Of a stretch of 45,257 bases of DNA, positions 7,981 through 16,147 are shown piece by piece. Under the pieces are notes generated by a model that saw only the letters and a program-made list of their open reading frames with translations, did not search any database and was not told the origin of the DNA. The stretch covers positions 1-45,257 of the forward strand of contig JAFUHX010000060.1 of NCBI GenBank assembly GCA_017474045.1. Direction: 5' to 3'. The stretch comes from Clostridia bacterium. Its GTDB lineage: Bacteria > Bacillota > Clostridia > Oscillospirales > Acutalibacteraceae. The position numbers and the translations under genes are program-made. Numbering within the stretch: the stretch's first letter is position 1; each line of letters opens with the position of its first letter.

Positions 7981-8979
7981 TTATTTTGAAGCCTCTTCAA
8001 TAGCAACTGCACAAGCAACAGTCATACCAACCATGGGGTTGTTACCTGCGCCGATAAGGCCCATCATTTCAACGTGTGCGGGAACTGAAGAAGAACCTGC
8101 AAACTGAGCGTCGGAGTGCATACGGCCCATTGTGTCGGTCATACCGTAGGAAGCAGGACCGGCTGCCATGTTATCGGGATGAAGAGTACGGCCGGTACCG
8201 CCGCCGGAAGCAACTGAGAAGTAGCTTACGCCGTTTTCAACGCACCACTTCTTATATGTTCCTGCAACAGGATGCTGGAATCTGGTGGGGTTGGTTGAGT
8301 TACCGGTGATTGAAACGCCAACATTTTCAAGCTTCATAATAGCAACGCCTTCGGGAACGTTGTCTGAACCGTAGCAACGAACCTTTGCTCTGTCGCCGGT
8401 TGAATATGCTGTTTCGTTAACAACCTTAACGGTTTCTGAATAGGGATCAAACTCAGTCTGAACATAGGTGAAGCCGTTGATTCTTGAAATAATCATTGCG
8501 GCGTCTTTTCCAAGACCGTTAAGAATAACGCGAAGGGGTTCTGTTCTGACCTTGTTTGCGTTAAGAGCAATTTTAATTGCGCCTTCAGCAGCAGCAAAGC
8601 TTTCGTGACCTGCAAGGAAGCAGAAGCATTTTGTTTCTTCTGAAAGAAGCATTTTGCCAAGATTGCCGTGGCCAAGACCAACCTGACGGTTGTCAGCAAC
8701 TGAGCCGGGAATACAGAAAGCCTGAAGACCTTCGCCGATTGCAGCAGCAGCGTCAGCAGCCTTTACGCAACCCTTTTTGATTGCAATAGCGCAACCTACT
8801 GTGTAGGCCCACTTTGCGTTTTCAAAAGCGATGGGCTGAGTTTCTTCAACAATTTTATAGGGGTCGATGCCTTTTGCAGCACAGATATCTTTACATTCTT
8901 CAACAGAAGAAATTCCGTAGTTGTTAAGAACTGCAAGAATTTTGTCAATTCTTCTCTCATAGTTTTCAAATAAAGCCAT
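7981..8979 (-). CDS. GGGtGRT protein (uncharacterised glycine-rich family)
   Basis: The protein has 332 residues and starts MALFENYERR. AAGGAGG lies 9 bp before the ATG. The signature G-G-G-T-G-R-T spans residues 259-265, followed by L-H-P-D-N. A second conserved-looking stretch is G-L-I-G-A-G-N-N-P-M-V-G near the C-terminus. The family is named after this motif and has no established biochemical role. It is typically paired with an Fe-S scaffold-like gene, as here (14 bp upstream, same strand). The protein is cytoplasmic by appearance, with no signal peptide or membrane segment. A role linked to metal or Fe-S handling is inferred only from the gene pair. Confidence 0.85.
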   Translation of the reverse strand: MALFENYERRIDKILAVLNNYGISSVEECKDICAAKGIDPYKIVEETQPIAFENAKWAYTVGCAIAIKKGCVKAADAAAAIGEGLQAFCIPGSVADNRQVGLGHGNLGKMLLSEETKCFCFLAGHESFAAAEGAIKIALNANKVRTEPLRVILNGLGKDAAMIISRINGFTYVQTEFDPYSETVKVVNETAYSTGDRAKVRCYGSDNVPEGVAIMKLENVGVSITGNSTNPTRFQHPVAGTYKKWCVENGVSYFSVASGGGTGRTLHPDNMAAGPASYGMTDTMGRMHSDAQFAGSSSVPAHVEMMGLIGAGNNPMVGMTVACAVAIEEASK

Positions 8980-8993
8980 TGTCCTTTACCTCC

Positions 8994-9686
8994 TTATTCC
9001 TTACGAGGATCGATGTACTTAGCGGCGTCAGCAAATCTGCCGTAGGTACCCTTAGCTTTTTCCCAAGCTGTGTTGGGGTCGTCGCCCTTTTTGATGAAGT
9101 CTGTCATCTTTCCGAGAGCTACGAATTCATAACCGATAACCTGGTCGTCTGCGTCAAGAGCCATTCTTGTAACATAGCCTTCAGCCATTTCAAGATAGCG
9201 AACGCCCTTGAGGTTAGTTCCATACATGGTTCCAACCTGTGAACGAAGGCCTTTTCCAAGGTCTTCAAGACCTGCGCCGACTGAAAGACCGTCTTCTGAG
9301 AAAGCAGACTGGCTGCGGCCATAAACGATCTGAAGGAAGAGCTCTCTCATAGCTGTGTTAATAGCGTCACAAACAAGGTCTGTGTTGAGAGCTTCGAGGA
9401 TGGTTTTGCCGGGAAGAATTTCACTTGCCATTGCGGCTGAGTGAGTCATACCTGAGCAACCGATTGTTTCAACAAGGGCTTCTTCAATAATACCGTTTTT
9501 AACGTTTAAAGAGAGCTTGCAAGCACCCTGCTGAGGAGCACACCAGCCAACACCGTGGGTGAAAGCTGAAATGTCTTTAACTTCATAAGCCTTGACCCAT
9601 TTTCCTTCTTCGGGAATGGGGGCGGGGCCGTGGTTAGGTCCTTTTTTGACCATGCACATCTGCTGAACTTCATGTGAATAATTCAT
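8994..9686 (-). CDS. Fe-S cluster assembly scaffold-like protein (partner of GGGtGRT)
   Basis: The protein has 230 residues from the ATG at 9686, with GGAG 9-10 bp upstream; a TTG at 9695 sits too close to that site. Residues about 70-105 contain I-G-C-S-G-M-T-H-S-A-A-M-A-S-E-I-L-P-G-K-T, which resembles the NifU/IscU core around one ligand Cys (here G-C-S). Other cysteines are in G-W-C-A-P-Q-Q-G-A-C-K and D-L-V-C-D. The full IscU three-Cys arrangement is not obvious, so scaffold function is family inference. It heads a two-gene operon with GGGtGRT and has its own promoter (9754-9782) and a structured leader. Confidence 0.75.
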   Translation of the reverse strand: MNYSHEVQQMCMVKKGPNHGPAPIPEEGKWVKAYEVKDISAFTHGVGWCAPQQGACKLSLNVKNGIIEEALVETIGCSGMTHSAAMASEILPGKTILEALNTDLVCDAINTAMRELFLQIVYGRSQSAFSEDGLSVGAGLEDLGKGLRSQVGTMYGTNLKGVRYLEMAEGYVTRMALDADDQVIGYEFVALGKMTDFIKKGDDPNTAWEKAKGTYGRFADAAKYIDPRKE

Positions 9687-9718
9687 TGGAATCAATCTCC
9701 TTTCGGAATTTTATATTA

Positions 9719-9748
9719 TTGGTTGACCTTTCGGCCATTTTTAACCAA
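9719..9748 (-). promoter_or_regulatory. Structured 5' leader of the Fe-S/GGGtGRT operon
   Basis: The leader, beginning close to the predicted transcription start, folds as TTGGTT pairing with AACCAA around an inner GGCC-GAAA-GGTC hairpin. The inner hairpin closes a GNRA-type tetraloop with one G-U pair. It could stabilise the mRNA 5' end or act as a small regulatory element. No known riboswitch class is recognised. Confidence 0.4.
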
Positions 9749-9753
9749 CATCT

Positions 9754-9782
9754 ATGATATCAAATAAATGCGCTTCTTTCAA
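9754..9782 (-). promoter_or_regulatory. Promoter of the Fe-S/GGGtGRT operon
   Basis: Leftward TTGAAA (9777-9782), a 17-bp spacer and TATCAT (9754-9759). The predicted start near 9747 gives a leader of about 60 nt. Confidence 0.65.
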
Positions 9783-9859
9783 GATGAAAATTGCAGTTTT
9801 TGAGAAAAAATAATCATATTAAAAAGAAAAAATTCATTAATTTTGCCAATGTATGCCTT

Positions 9860-11164
9860 TTAATAGGTCAAAGCAAAAGATTCTTTGACTAAATAGTTTA
9901 CCTTAGCTGAAAATTTTACCTGAGCAACATGGCAAGACGCATTTAGAGAAACGGGACTTTCAATAACGATTTTTTCGGTTTTTCCCTTTGAACTTAGGCG
10001 GATTTTTATTGTTGCGCCCTGATAGAGCTGTTCATAGGTGTCAATAACAAGGGGTTTGACCTTGATTTTTTTAATGGATTTTGTTTTGATTACCTGAGCA
10101 TTGTTTGAAAGCGAGGTTGTTTTCTTTCCGTTATATGAAACAGTGTCGCTTTTCAGCTTAACTGTCAGTCTGAAGTCGCCGTCTTCAAGCTTTTTTAAAG
10201 AATAGGACTCAATGTTTCCTCCTTTTAAGGAAGAAGTCTTTCCAAAGGGATATAAAATATCGTTGGCGCTATTATTTTTTGTGTTTTCAGTTATTTTATG
10301 TGTGTTTTTCACTTCGCCGTTATAGAGACTTGCAAGATTTTTAACCGTTCTGAAAAGAGCCTGATATGAACAGCTTTCAGCTTCTGCCGAGAGAGTTTTG
10401 GTGTGTGAAATCGAAATGTTTTTTTGTCCTTTTGCTTCGTTGACGGCATTGTTATATATGCTCGCAGCCTGAGCTTTTGTTGTTGGATATTTTCCGCAGG
10501 AGGTTATTTCTGTGTGAATATCTGAAAAATCAGAATATAAACGCTTTTTGTTTGAAAAAATATAGCTTCTGATTTTAAAGTTATATACTCTTCCTTTTTT
10601 TAGCCCTGATATATCAAAGCTCGGATTTTTGCTCTCTCCGATTTTAATGAATTTTTCTTCCTTTTTATCATAGCCAAAAATTTCATAGCCCTCTGCCTTT
10701 TTAAATTCTGACCAATAAAGCGAAATTGTGTTTTCAGAAACCTCAGATGTTTTAACGGTTTTAATTTTTGGCGGAGTTGTCATTGCTGAAACAGCCTTGC
10801 TCTCTTCTGAAGAAGCTCCTTGAAGCTTTGAAACAACCGTTGCAGAATAAAGCGTTGCGCTTGAAAGTGAGGTGAACTTAACCGAATTTTTTTTGGTGGT
10901 TTTTGTTTTAACAGTTTTTCCGCTTTTAGTGTTTCTGAGAATAACTGTATATTCTTCTGCGCTTGAAACCGGAGACCACTTAACGCTCAGAGAGGTTGCT
11001 TTGGCGTTATAAATACTCAGGTTTTCCGGTGCGCTGATATATATAACAAGCGAGCTGTTTTCCGAAGTCGGCTCTGGAAGGGGAGAACTGCTTAAAGCAG
11101 AAGAATAAAACACAGTCTGAAAAGAAAAAACAAAACAAAGAAGAAAAAGAAGACCACTTTTCAT
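9860..11164 (-). CDS. Secreted FN3 protein with the shared C-terminal domain
   Basis: The protein has 434 residues from the ATG at 11164 (AAGGTGGTGA upstream). A signal peptide (MKSGLLFLLCFVFSF) is followed by two FN3 domains, about 45-135 and 137-230; the second has Y-W-S-E-F-K-K-A-E-G-Y-E-I-F-G. The C-terminal 200 residues begin I-Y-N-N-A-V-N-E-A-K and match no domain I know. They resemble the C-termini of three other proteins in this window (24091-25104, 25208-27415, 27476-29680). There is no wall anchor. It is divergent from nadE with its own promoter. Its role is unknown; surface binding is inferred from FN3. Confidence 0.75.
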   Translation of the reverse strand: MKSGLLFLLCFVFSFQTVFYSSALSSSPLPEPTSENSSLVIYISAPENLSIYNAKATSLSVKWSPVSSAEEYTVILRNTKSGKTVKTKTTKKNSVKFTSLSSATLYSATVVSKLQGASSEESKAVSAMTTPPKIKTVKTSEVSENTISLYWSEFKKAEGYEIFGYDKKEEKFIKIGESKNPSFDISGLKKGRVYNFKIRSYIFSNKKRLYSDFSDIHTEITSCGKYPTTKAQAASIYNNAVNEAKGQKNISISHTKTLSAEAESCSYQALFRTVKNLASLYNGEVKNTHKITENTKNNSANDILYPFGKTSSLKGGNIESYSLKKLEDGDFRLTVKLKSDTVSYNGKKTTSLSNNAQVIKTKSIKKIKVKPLVIDTYEQLYQGATIKIRLSSKGKTEKIVIESPVSLNASCHVAQVKFSAKVNYLVKESFALTY

Positions 11165-11230
11165 AAAGCTCACCACCTTCGTTAATTTGTTGAAGCCCAA
11201 ATGCTGTTTGATTTAAAACAATACGAATTA

Positions 11231-11259
11231 AATATACTATAAAATTAAACATCTGTCAA
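11231..11259 (-). promoter_or_regulatory. Promoter of the FN3 gene at 9860-11164
   Basis: Leftward TTGACA (11254-11259), a 17-bp spacer and TATATT (11231-11236), about 60 bp before the start codon. It stands back to back with the nadE promoter, with 17 bp between the two -35 boxes. Confidence 0.7.
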
Positions 11260-11276
11260 ATAAAGCGGCTTTTCTC

Positions 11277-11305
11277 TTGATAATTTTAAAAGGAAAAGAT
11301 ATAAT
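11277..11305 (+). promoter_or_regulatory. Promoter of nadE
   Basis: TTGATA (11277-11282), a 17-bp spacer and TATAAT (11300-11305). The start is expected near 11312, about 60 bp ahead of the nadE ATG. Confidence 0.75.
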
Positions 11306-11371
11306 TATAATGTTAAGAAAAAAGAAAGGAGCGAAGCGTTTCGTTTTTCAAGGCGAAATGCAGTTAAGGCT

Positions 11372-13324
11372 ATGTTTGATTTTGTTTCTGCTGCTCTTGC
11401 CGTTCCTGCGGTTTCAGTTGCAAATGTTAAGTTTAACACGGAAGAAATTATTAAAAAGATTGATGAAGCTGCCGGGTCAAAAGCTGATTTTGTTGTTTTT
11501 CCTGAGCTGTGTGTAACAGGCTATTCCTGCGCAGATCTTTTTTTACAAAATGCACTTCTCGACGGCGCAATTTCGGGAATTGAAAAAATTGCTGCTGTCA
11601 GTCAAAAAGTCAAAAAGATTATTATTGTGGGCGCACCGCTGAGAATAAGCGGCCAGCTTTATAACTGCGCTGTTGTTATTTTTAATGGCGAGATTAAGGG
11701 AATCGTTGCAAAAACCTATATTCCCGATTATGCCGACACTTCAGAAAAACGTTATTTCAGCTCTGCAAGTGACCTTGAGAAAAAAGAATATTGCCCGAAA
11801 GCTCTGGGCTTTATGTGGCAAGACAGCTTTATTCCGGTGGGTAATGACCTCGTTTTTGTTCTGAGAGGCGGCTTGAGATTTGGCGTTGAAATTTGTGAAG
11901 ATATGTTTGCTCCTGTTTCTCAGGGTACTCTTCTCTCTCTTGGCGGAGCTCAGGTGATTTTCAACATTGCGGCTAACATTGCCTGCGCCGGAAAAAGAGA
12001 GGCTCTTATGGCCACTGTTGCTCAGCAGTCGCTTAAAAATATCTGTTCATATTATTATGTCAGCGCCGGCTGCAGCGAATCCACAACCGATGTTGTTTTT
12101 TCAGGCTGTTGCCTTGCTGCAGAAGAGGGAAGAATAACCGCCAAAAGCGAAGAACTTCTTTCAGATAACCAAATTATTTATGCTGATTCCGATGTCGGAA
12201 AAATCAAACACATCAGACTGAAAAACAAAACCTTTAAAGATAGTTTTGCACTGATTGCCAAAAATTATCCCGTGAGAGAAATTTTTATCAGCGGAACTGA
12301 TCTTTTTAAAAGCGAGGGAGAAAACTATAAAATTGAGGCTTTGCCCTTTATTCCCTCAGAAAAAGAAAAAAGAGTTGAATTTTGCTCTGAGGTTTTTGAA
12401 ATTCAGACTGCAGGTCTTCTCAAACGTCTTAAAACAACAAACACAAAGGCTGTTTTAGGTGTTTCAGGCGGTCTTGATTCAACCCTTGCTCTTTTGGTTT
12501 GTGCCTACGCCATGAAAAAAAGCGGTAGGCCTTTAAGTGATGTTGTCGGAATTACTCTTCCTTGCTTTGGAACATCAGACAGAACCTATAATAATGCCCA
12601 TGAGCTTATGAAAACTCTTGGAATTACTTCAGAAGAAATTAATATAAAAGCTGCCGTTTTAAAGCATTTTGAAGATATCGGTCATGAAGCTGATTGCTAT
12701 GACCTGACCTTTGAAAATTCTCAGGCAAGAGAAAGAACTCAGGTTCTGATGGATTACGCCGGAATGTGTTCGGGTCTTGTTGTGGGAACCGGTGACCTCA
12801 GTGAGCTTATGCTTGGTTGGTGTACCTATAACGCTGACCACATGAGCATGTATTCAGTTAACGGCTCAATACCAAAAACGCTTATTCGCTGGATAATTGA
12901 AAGCGTTATTGAAAAAAACATTTTCCCCGAAAGTGAAGCGGTGCTTCGTGATATTATGGATACTCCCATAAGTCCCGAGCTTCTTCCGCCTGACGCCATG
13001 GGTAAGATTTCTCAGGAAACAGAAAGCCTTGTGGGACCCTATGCACTTCATGATTTCTTTATTTACTATACCTTAAGCTATGGGTTCTCTCCTGATAAAA
13101 TATATTTTCTTGCGAAAAAGGCTTTTGAGGGAAGGTTTGACAGCGAAACCATTCTCAAATGGCTCAAGATTTTCTACAGACGCTTTCTCACTCAGCAGTT
13201 TAAGAGAAGCTGTTCACCGGACGGCGTGAAGGCAACAGCCTTCAGCGTTTCACCGAGAGGCGACCTGAAGCTTCCTTCCGATGCTTCTTTTGCGCTTTGG
13301 CTGGAAATGGCAGAAAACCTTTAA
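11372..13324 (+). CDS. nadE: Glutamine-dependent NAD+ synthetase
   Basis: The protein has 650 residues, the usual length for the two-domain enzyme. It makes NAD+ from nicotinic acid adenine dinucleotide, ATP and glutamine-derived ammonia in the cytoplasm. Residues 1-275 are a nitrilase-type glutaminase with the Glu-Lys-Cys triad E45 (F-P-E-L), K114 (A-K-T-Y-I-P) and C175 (G-V-E-I-C-E-D). Residues about 335-650 are the synthetase with the ATP-pyrophosphatase loop S-G-G-L-D-S at 365-370. The start MFDFVSAALAVP matches where family members begin, though its AAGG is only 2-3 nt from the ATG and a better GGAG lies about 41 nt upstream. It has its own promoter and a hairpin terminator. Confidence 0.96.
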   Translation: MFDFVSAALAVPAVSVANVKFNTEEIIKKIDEAAGSKADFVVFPELCVTGYSCADLFLQNALLDGAISGIEKIAAVSQKVKKIIIVGAPLRISGQLYNCAVVIFNGEIKGIVAKTYIPDYADTSEKRYFSSASDLEKKEYCPKALGFMWQDSFIPVGNDLVFVLRGGLRFGVEICEDMFAPVSQGTLLSLGGAQVIFNIAANIACAGKREALMATVAQQSLKNICSYYYVSAGCSESTTDVVFSGCCLAAEEGRITAKSEELLSDNQIIYADSDVGKIKHIRLKNKTFKDSFALIAKNYPVREIFISGTDLFKSEGENYKIEALPFIPSEKEKRVEFCSEVFEIQTAGLLKRLKTTNTKAVLGVSGGLDSTLALLVCAYAMKKSGRPLSDVVGITLPCFGTSDRTYNNAHELMKTLGITSEEINIKAAVLKHFEDIGHEADCYDLTFENSQARERTQVLMDYAGMCSGLVVGTGDLSELMLGWCTYNADHMSMYSVNGSIPKTLIRWIIESVIEKNIFPESEAVLRDIMDTPISPELLPPDAMGKISQETESLVGPYALHDFFIYYTLSYGFSPDKIYFLAKKAFEGRFDSETILKWLKIFYRRFLTQQFKRSCSPDGVKATAFSVSPRGDLKLPSDASFALWLEMAENL

Positions 13325-13347
13325 AAAGAAATAATTGACCCTTAAAA

Positions 13348-13382
13348 AAGGAGCTGTAAAAGTTAAATTTTTATAGCTCCTT
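13348..13382 (+). terminator. nadE terminator (family A hairpin)
   Basis: AAGGAGCTGTAAAA pairs with TTTTATAGCTCCTT, with one mismatch, 23 bp beyond the nadE stop. It is a member of the recurring GGAGCTGTAAAA hairpin family also found at 14609-14639 and 25153-25185. Confidence 0.75.
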
Positions 13383-13516
13383 AAATATTAAAATTAAATC
13401 GATAATGATATATCAATAAATAAATACCGATATGCATTATTTACATTTGATAATTGAAAAAAAATATATAAAATAAATATTAAAGTTTTTATCTTATTAA
13501 GATTGGAAGTATTGAT

Positions 13517-14464
13517 ATGGCTAAAATTACAATTATCGGAACAGGCAGCGTTGGCTCAACAATTGCCTATACTTTAACAGTTATGGGTCTTGCAAGCAAA
13601 ATTGTAATGATCGACATCAACAACAAAAAAGCTTCCGGTGAGGCTCTTGATATTCAGCAAGGAACTCCTTTCTGCTCTTCATGCACAGTTTACGCCGGAA
13701 CTTATGAAGATGCTGACGATTCAGACATCGTTATTATCACTTCAGGCTCAGCCCGAAAGCCAGGTCAGACCCGTCTTGACCTGGCGCAGATTAACGTTAA
13801 CATTCTCAAAAGCATTATTCCGGAAATAACAAAATATGCTCCTGAGGCAACATATATCATCGTCAGCAATCCCGTTGACATTCTGACCTATGTTTTCTGC
13901 AAGTATTCAAACATTCCTCAGGAAAGAATTATCGGCTCAGGAACAATTCTTGACACAGCCAGAGTCAGAGCGCATCTTTCAGAAATCTACAGCATTAACC
14001 AAAGAAATATTCACGCTTATGTTATGGGCGAACACGGCGACAGCTCCTTTGTTCCCTGGTCACTTGCCAATATTTCAAATGTTCCCATTGAAGACTATAG
14101 CTCTTCTGTTGTTCGCGCTGACGGAAAAACCTTTCCTGACCTTGATTTTGATGAATGTGAAAGATTTGTTCGCGAATCAGGCGCAAGAGTTATTGAAAAC
14201 AAAGGCGCAACTTATTACGCAGTTGCTGTTTCTGTCTGCCATATCTGCCGAAGCCTTATGAGTGGAATTGACACTCCTTTAACAGTTTCAACCATGCTTA
14301 ATGGTGAATATGGAATTGAAGACGTTTGCCTCAGCCTTCTTAATGTTGTGGGAAGGCATGGAACCACCAGCAAACTTCTTCTTCCTTTGTCAGACAAGGA
14401 GCTTATCAAGCTGAGAAAAAGTGCCGATTGTTTGAAAGAGGTTATAAAGGAATTAGATTTATAA
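13517..14464 (+). CDS. L-lactate dehydrogenase-type enzyme (LDH/MDH superfamily)
   Basis: The protein has 315 residues. Its N-terminal Rossmann motif is G-T-G-S-V-G-S (8-14), with D33 expected to bind the NAD ribose. The catalytic pair is H173 (G-E-H-G-D-S) and D146 (G-T-I-L-D-T-A-R149). The backbone, including G-E-H-G-D-S and R-N-I-H-A-Y, is LDH-like, so pyruvate/lactate conversion is the default call. However, the specificity position equivalent to LDH Gln102 is Arg (R80 in S-A-R-K-P-G-Q-T-R), which is diagnostic of malate dehydrogenase in engineered LDH. Substrate is therefore uncertain. GGAAG lies about 8 bp upstream of the ATG. It is monocistronic and convergent with proS. Confidence 0.85.
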   Translation: MAKITIIGTGSVGSTIAYTLTVMGLASKIVMIDINNKKASGEALDIQQGTPFCSSCTVYAGTYEDADDSDIVIITSGSARKPGQTRLDLAQINVNILKSIIPEITKYAPEATYIIVSNPVDILTYVFCKYSNIPQERIIGSGTILDTARVRAHLSEIYSINQRNIHAYVMGEHGDSSFVPWSLANISNVPIEDYSSSVVRADGKTFPDLDFDECERFVRESGARVIENKGATYYAVAVSVCHICRSLMSGIDTPLTVSTMLNGEYGIEDVCLSLLNVVGRHGTTSKLLLPLSDKELIKLRKSADCLKEVIKELDL

Positions 14465-14509
14465 TCTCCCTTGAAGATAAAAAACGCTTTGTAAAACAAG
14501 ACAAATAAA

Positions 14510-14540
14510 GGGTTTCTTTCGGTAAATCAAAAGAAACCCC
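14510..14540 (+). terminator. ldh terminator (family B hairpin)
   Basis: GGGTTTCTTT (14510-14519) pairs with AAAGAAACCC (14530-14539). The surrounding 60 bp are nearly identical to those at 23594-23666, after the acyl carrier protein gene. Confidence 0.7.
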
Positions 14541-14608
14541 TTAAAACTATAAAAATCACTAAAAGCAGACGAAGTTCATTTTCAAAAATTTTCCCAGACA
14601 TTAAAAAT

Positions 14609-14639
14609 GGAGCTGTAAAAACTCAGTTTTTACAGCTCC
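14609..14639 (-). terminator. proS terminator (family A hairpin, bidirectional)
   Basis: A perfect 15-bp stem, GGAGCTGTAAAAACT with its complement, around a 1-nt centre. Reading leftward it is followed by ATTTTTAATG, and rightward by TTGTTTGTTTT. It can therefore end both proS and ldh transcripts. Confidence 0.8.
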
Positions 14640-14654
14640 TTGTTTGTTTTAATA

Positions 14655-16103
14655 TTAATAAGCTTTGCCCCAATAAACCATGTGTTTTGCCGGCTTTCCG
14701 CAGCAAACGCAGGTTTCAGAAAGATTTTCCTGATCAAAGGGGATGCAACGTGAACCAACACCGGTTAATTCCTTAACCTTGTCTTCACATTCCTCTTCAC
14801 CGCACCACATGGCTTTAACAAAGCCGTCGCCTTTTTCTTCAAGAATAGCTTTAATTTCATCCATAGATGTGCAGGAATAGGTTCTTCTTTCTCTGTTTTC
14901 AAGAGCCTTGTTATAAAGAGCGCTGTTAACCTCTTCAAGCTTCTGAGAAATTGTTTCTGAAAGATTTTCAAGTGAAACAACAGTTTTTTCGTTGTTGTGG
15001 CGTGTTACGATTACACATTGATTGTTTTCAATATCGCGGGGACCAAGCTCAATTCTGATGGGAACACCCTTCATTTCATATTCAGCAAACTTCCAACCGG
15101 CTGAGTTATTTGAATCGTCAAGCTTAACTCTGATTCCGGCAGATTTAAGACCTGAAGCAACCTCAGCGCTCTTTTCAAGAACACCTTCCTTGTGCGCTGC
15201 GATTGGAACAATAACAGCCTGAATGGGAGCAACTGCAGGAGGAAGAACAAGGCCGTTATCGTCGCCGTGAGTCATAATAATTGCACCGATAAGGCGGGTT
15301 GTTACGCCCCATGAGGTCTGGTGGGGATATTCAAGCTTGTTTTCTTTGCTCTGATATTGAATACCGAAGGCTTTGGCAAAACCGTCGCCGAAATAATGAG
15401 AGGTTCCTGCCTGAAGAGCCTTACCGTCATGCATTAAAGCTTCGATAGCATAGGTTGAAACAGCGCCGGCAAATTTATCGCTTTCGGTCTTCTTGCCTTT
15501 AATAACAGGCATTGCAAGATATTTTTCACAGAAGGTTGCATAAACATTAAGCATTTTTTCTGTTTCAATAACTGCTTCTTCTGCTGTTGCATGAATTGTG
15601 TGACCTTCCTGCCACAAAAATTCGCGGCTGCGAAGGAAGGGTCTTGTTGTTTTTTCCCAACGAACAACGCTTACCCATTGGTTATAAAGCTTGGGAAGGT
15701 CTCTGTGGGAGTGAATAATGTTTGCATAGTGCTCACAGAAAAGAGTTTCTGAGGTGGGGCGAACGCAAAGCCTTTCTTCAAGCTTTTCGCTTCCGCCGTG
15801 TGTTACCCACGCAACCTCTGGAGCAAAGCCTTCAACATGGTCCTTTTCTTTCTGAAGAAGGCTTTCGGGAATAAACATGGGCATGCAAACATTTTCGTGG
15901 CCTGTTTCTTTAAACATTCCGTCGAGAATTCTTTGCATGTTTTCCCAGATAGCGTAGCCATAGGGGCGAATGACCATGCAGCCCTTTACGCTGGTGTATT
16001 CAATAAGTTCAGCTTTTTTAACGATATCGGTGTACCACTTGGCAAAATCTTCTTCCATTGAAGTGATATCTTCAACCATTTTTTTCTGCTGTGCCATAAA
16101 CAT
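14655..16103 (-). CDS. proS: Prolyl-tRNA synthetase, archaeal/eukaryotic-like type
   Basis: The protein has 482 residues, the length of the short ProS lacking the bacterial editing insert. It charges tRNA-Pro with proline. Class II motifs are visible: R-P-T-S-E-T (motif 2 region, T-S-E-T), [14 protein letters not shown], and the C-terminal zinc-type domain ending C-V-C-C-G-K-P-A-K. Two in-frame ATGs (16103 and 16097) follow one AAAGGA site. The second, giving MAQQKKM, has the better 8-nt spacing. It is the second gene of a two-gene run, 44 bp behind ileS. Confidence 0.96.
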   Translation of the reverse strand: MFMAQQKKMVEDITSMEEDFAKWYTDIVKKAELIEYTSVKGCMVIRPYGYAIWENMQRILDGMFKETGHENVCMPMFIPESLLQKEKDHVEGFAPEVAWVTHGGSEKLEERLCVRPTSETLFCEHYANIIHSHRDLPKLYNQWVSVVRWEKTTRPFLRSREFLWQEGHTIHATAEEAVIETEKMLNVYATFCEKYLAMPVIKGKKTESDKFAGAVSTYAIEALMHDGKALQAGTSHYFGDGFAKAFGIQYQSKENKLEYPHQTSWGVTTRLIGAIIMTHGDDNGLVLPPAVAPIQAVIVPIAAHKEGVLEKSAEVASGLKSAGIRVKLDDSNNSAGWKFAEYEMKGVPIRIELGPRDIENNQCVIVTRHNNEKTVVSLENLSETISQKLEEVNSALYNKALENRERRTYSCTSMDEIKAILEEKGDGFVKAMWCGEEECEDKVKELTGVGSRCIPFDQENLSETCVCCGKPAKHMVYWGKAY

Positions 16104-16147
16104 TTTCCTTTCTGATAGGTTTCCTTAGATTTCCGCAGAGAAGGCGT

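Noticed and set aside
11310-11516. Short ORF starting before nadE after AAAGGAG
   Set aside because: It starts right at the predicted transcription start and then runs out of frame into nadE. The nadE frame begins at the expected family start. A leader peptide cannot be excluded but is not supported.
13890-14261. 123-codon second-frame ORF within ldh
   Set aside because: It is a frame shadow of a conserved enzyme gene with no independent signals.
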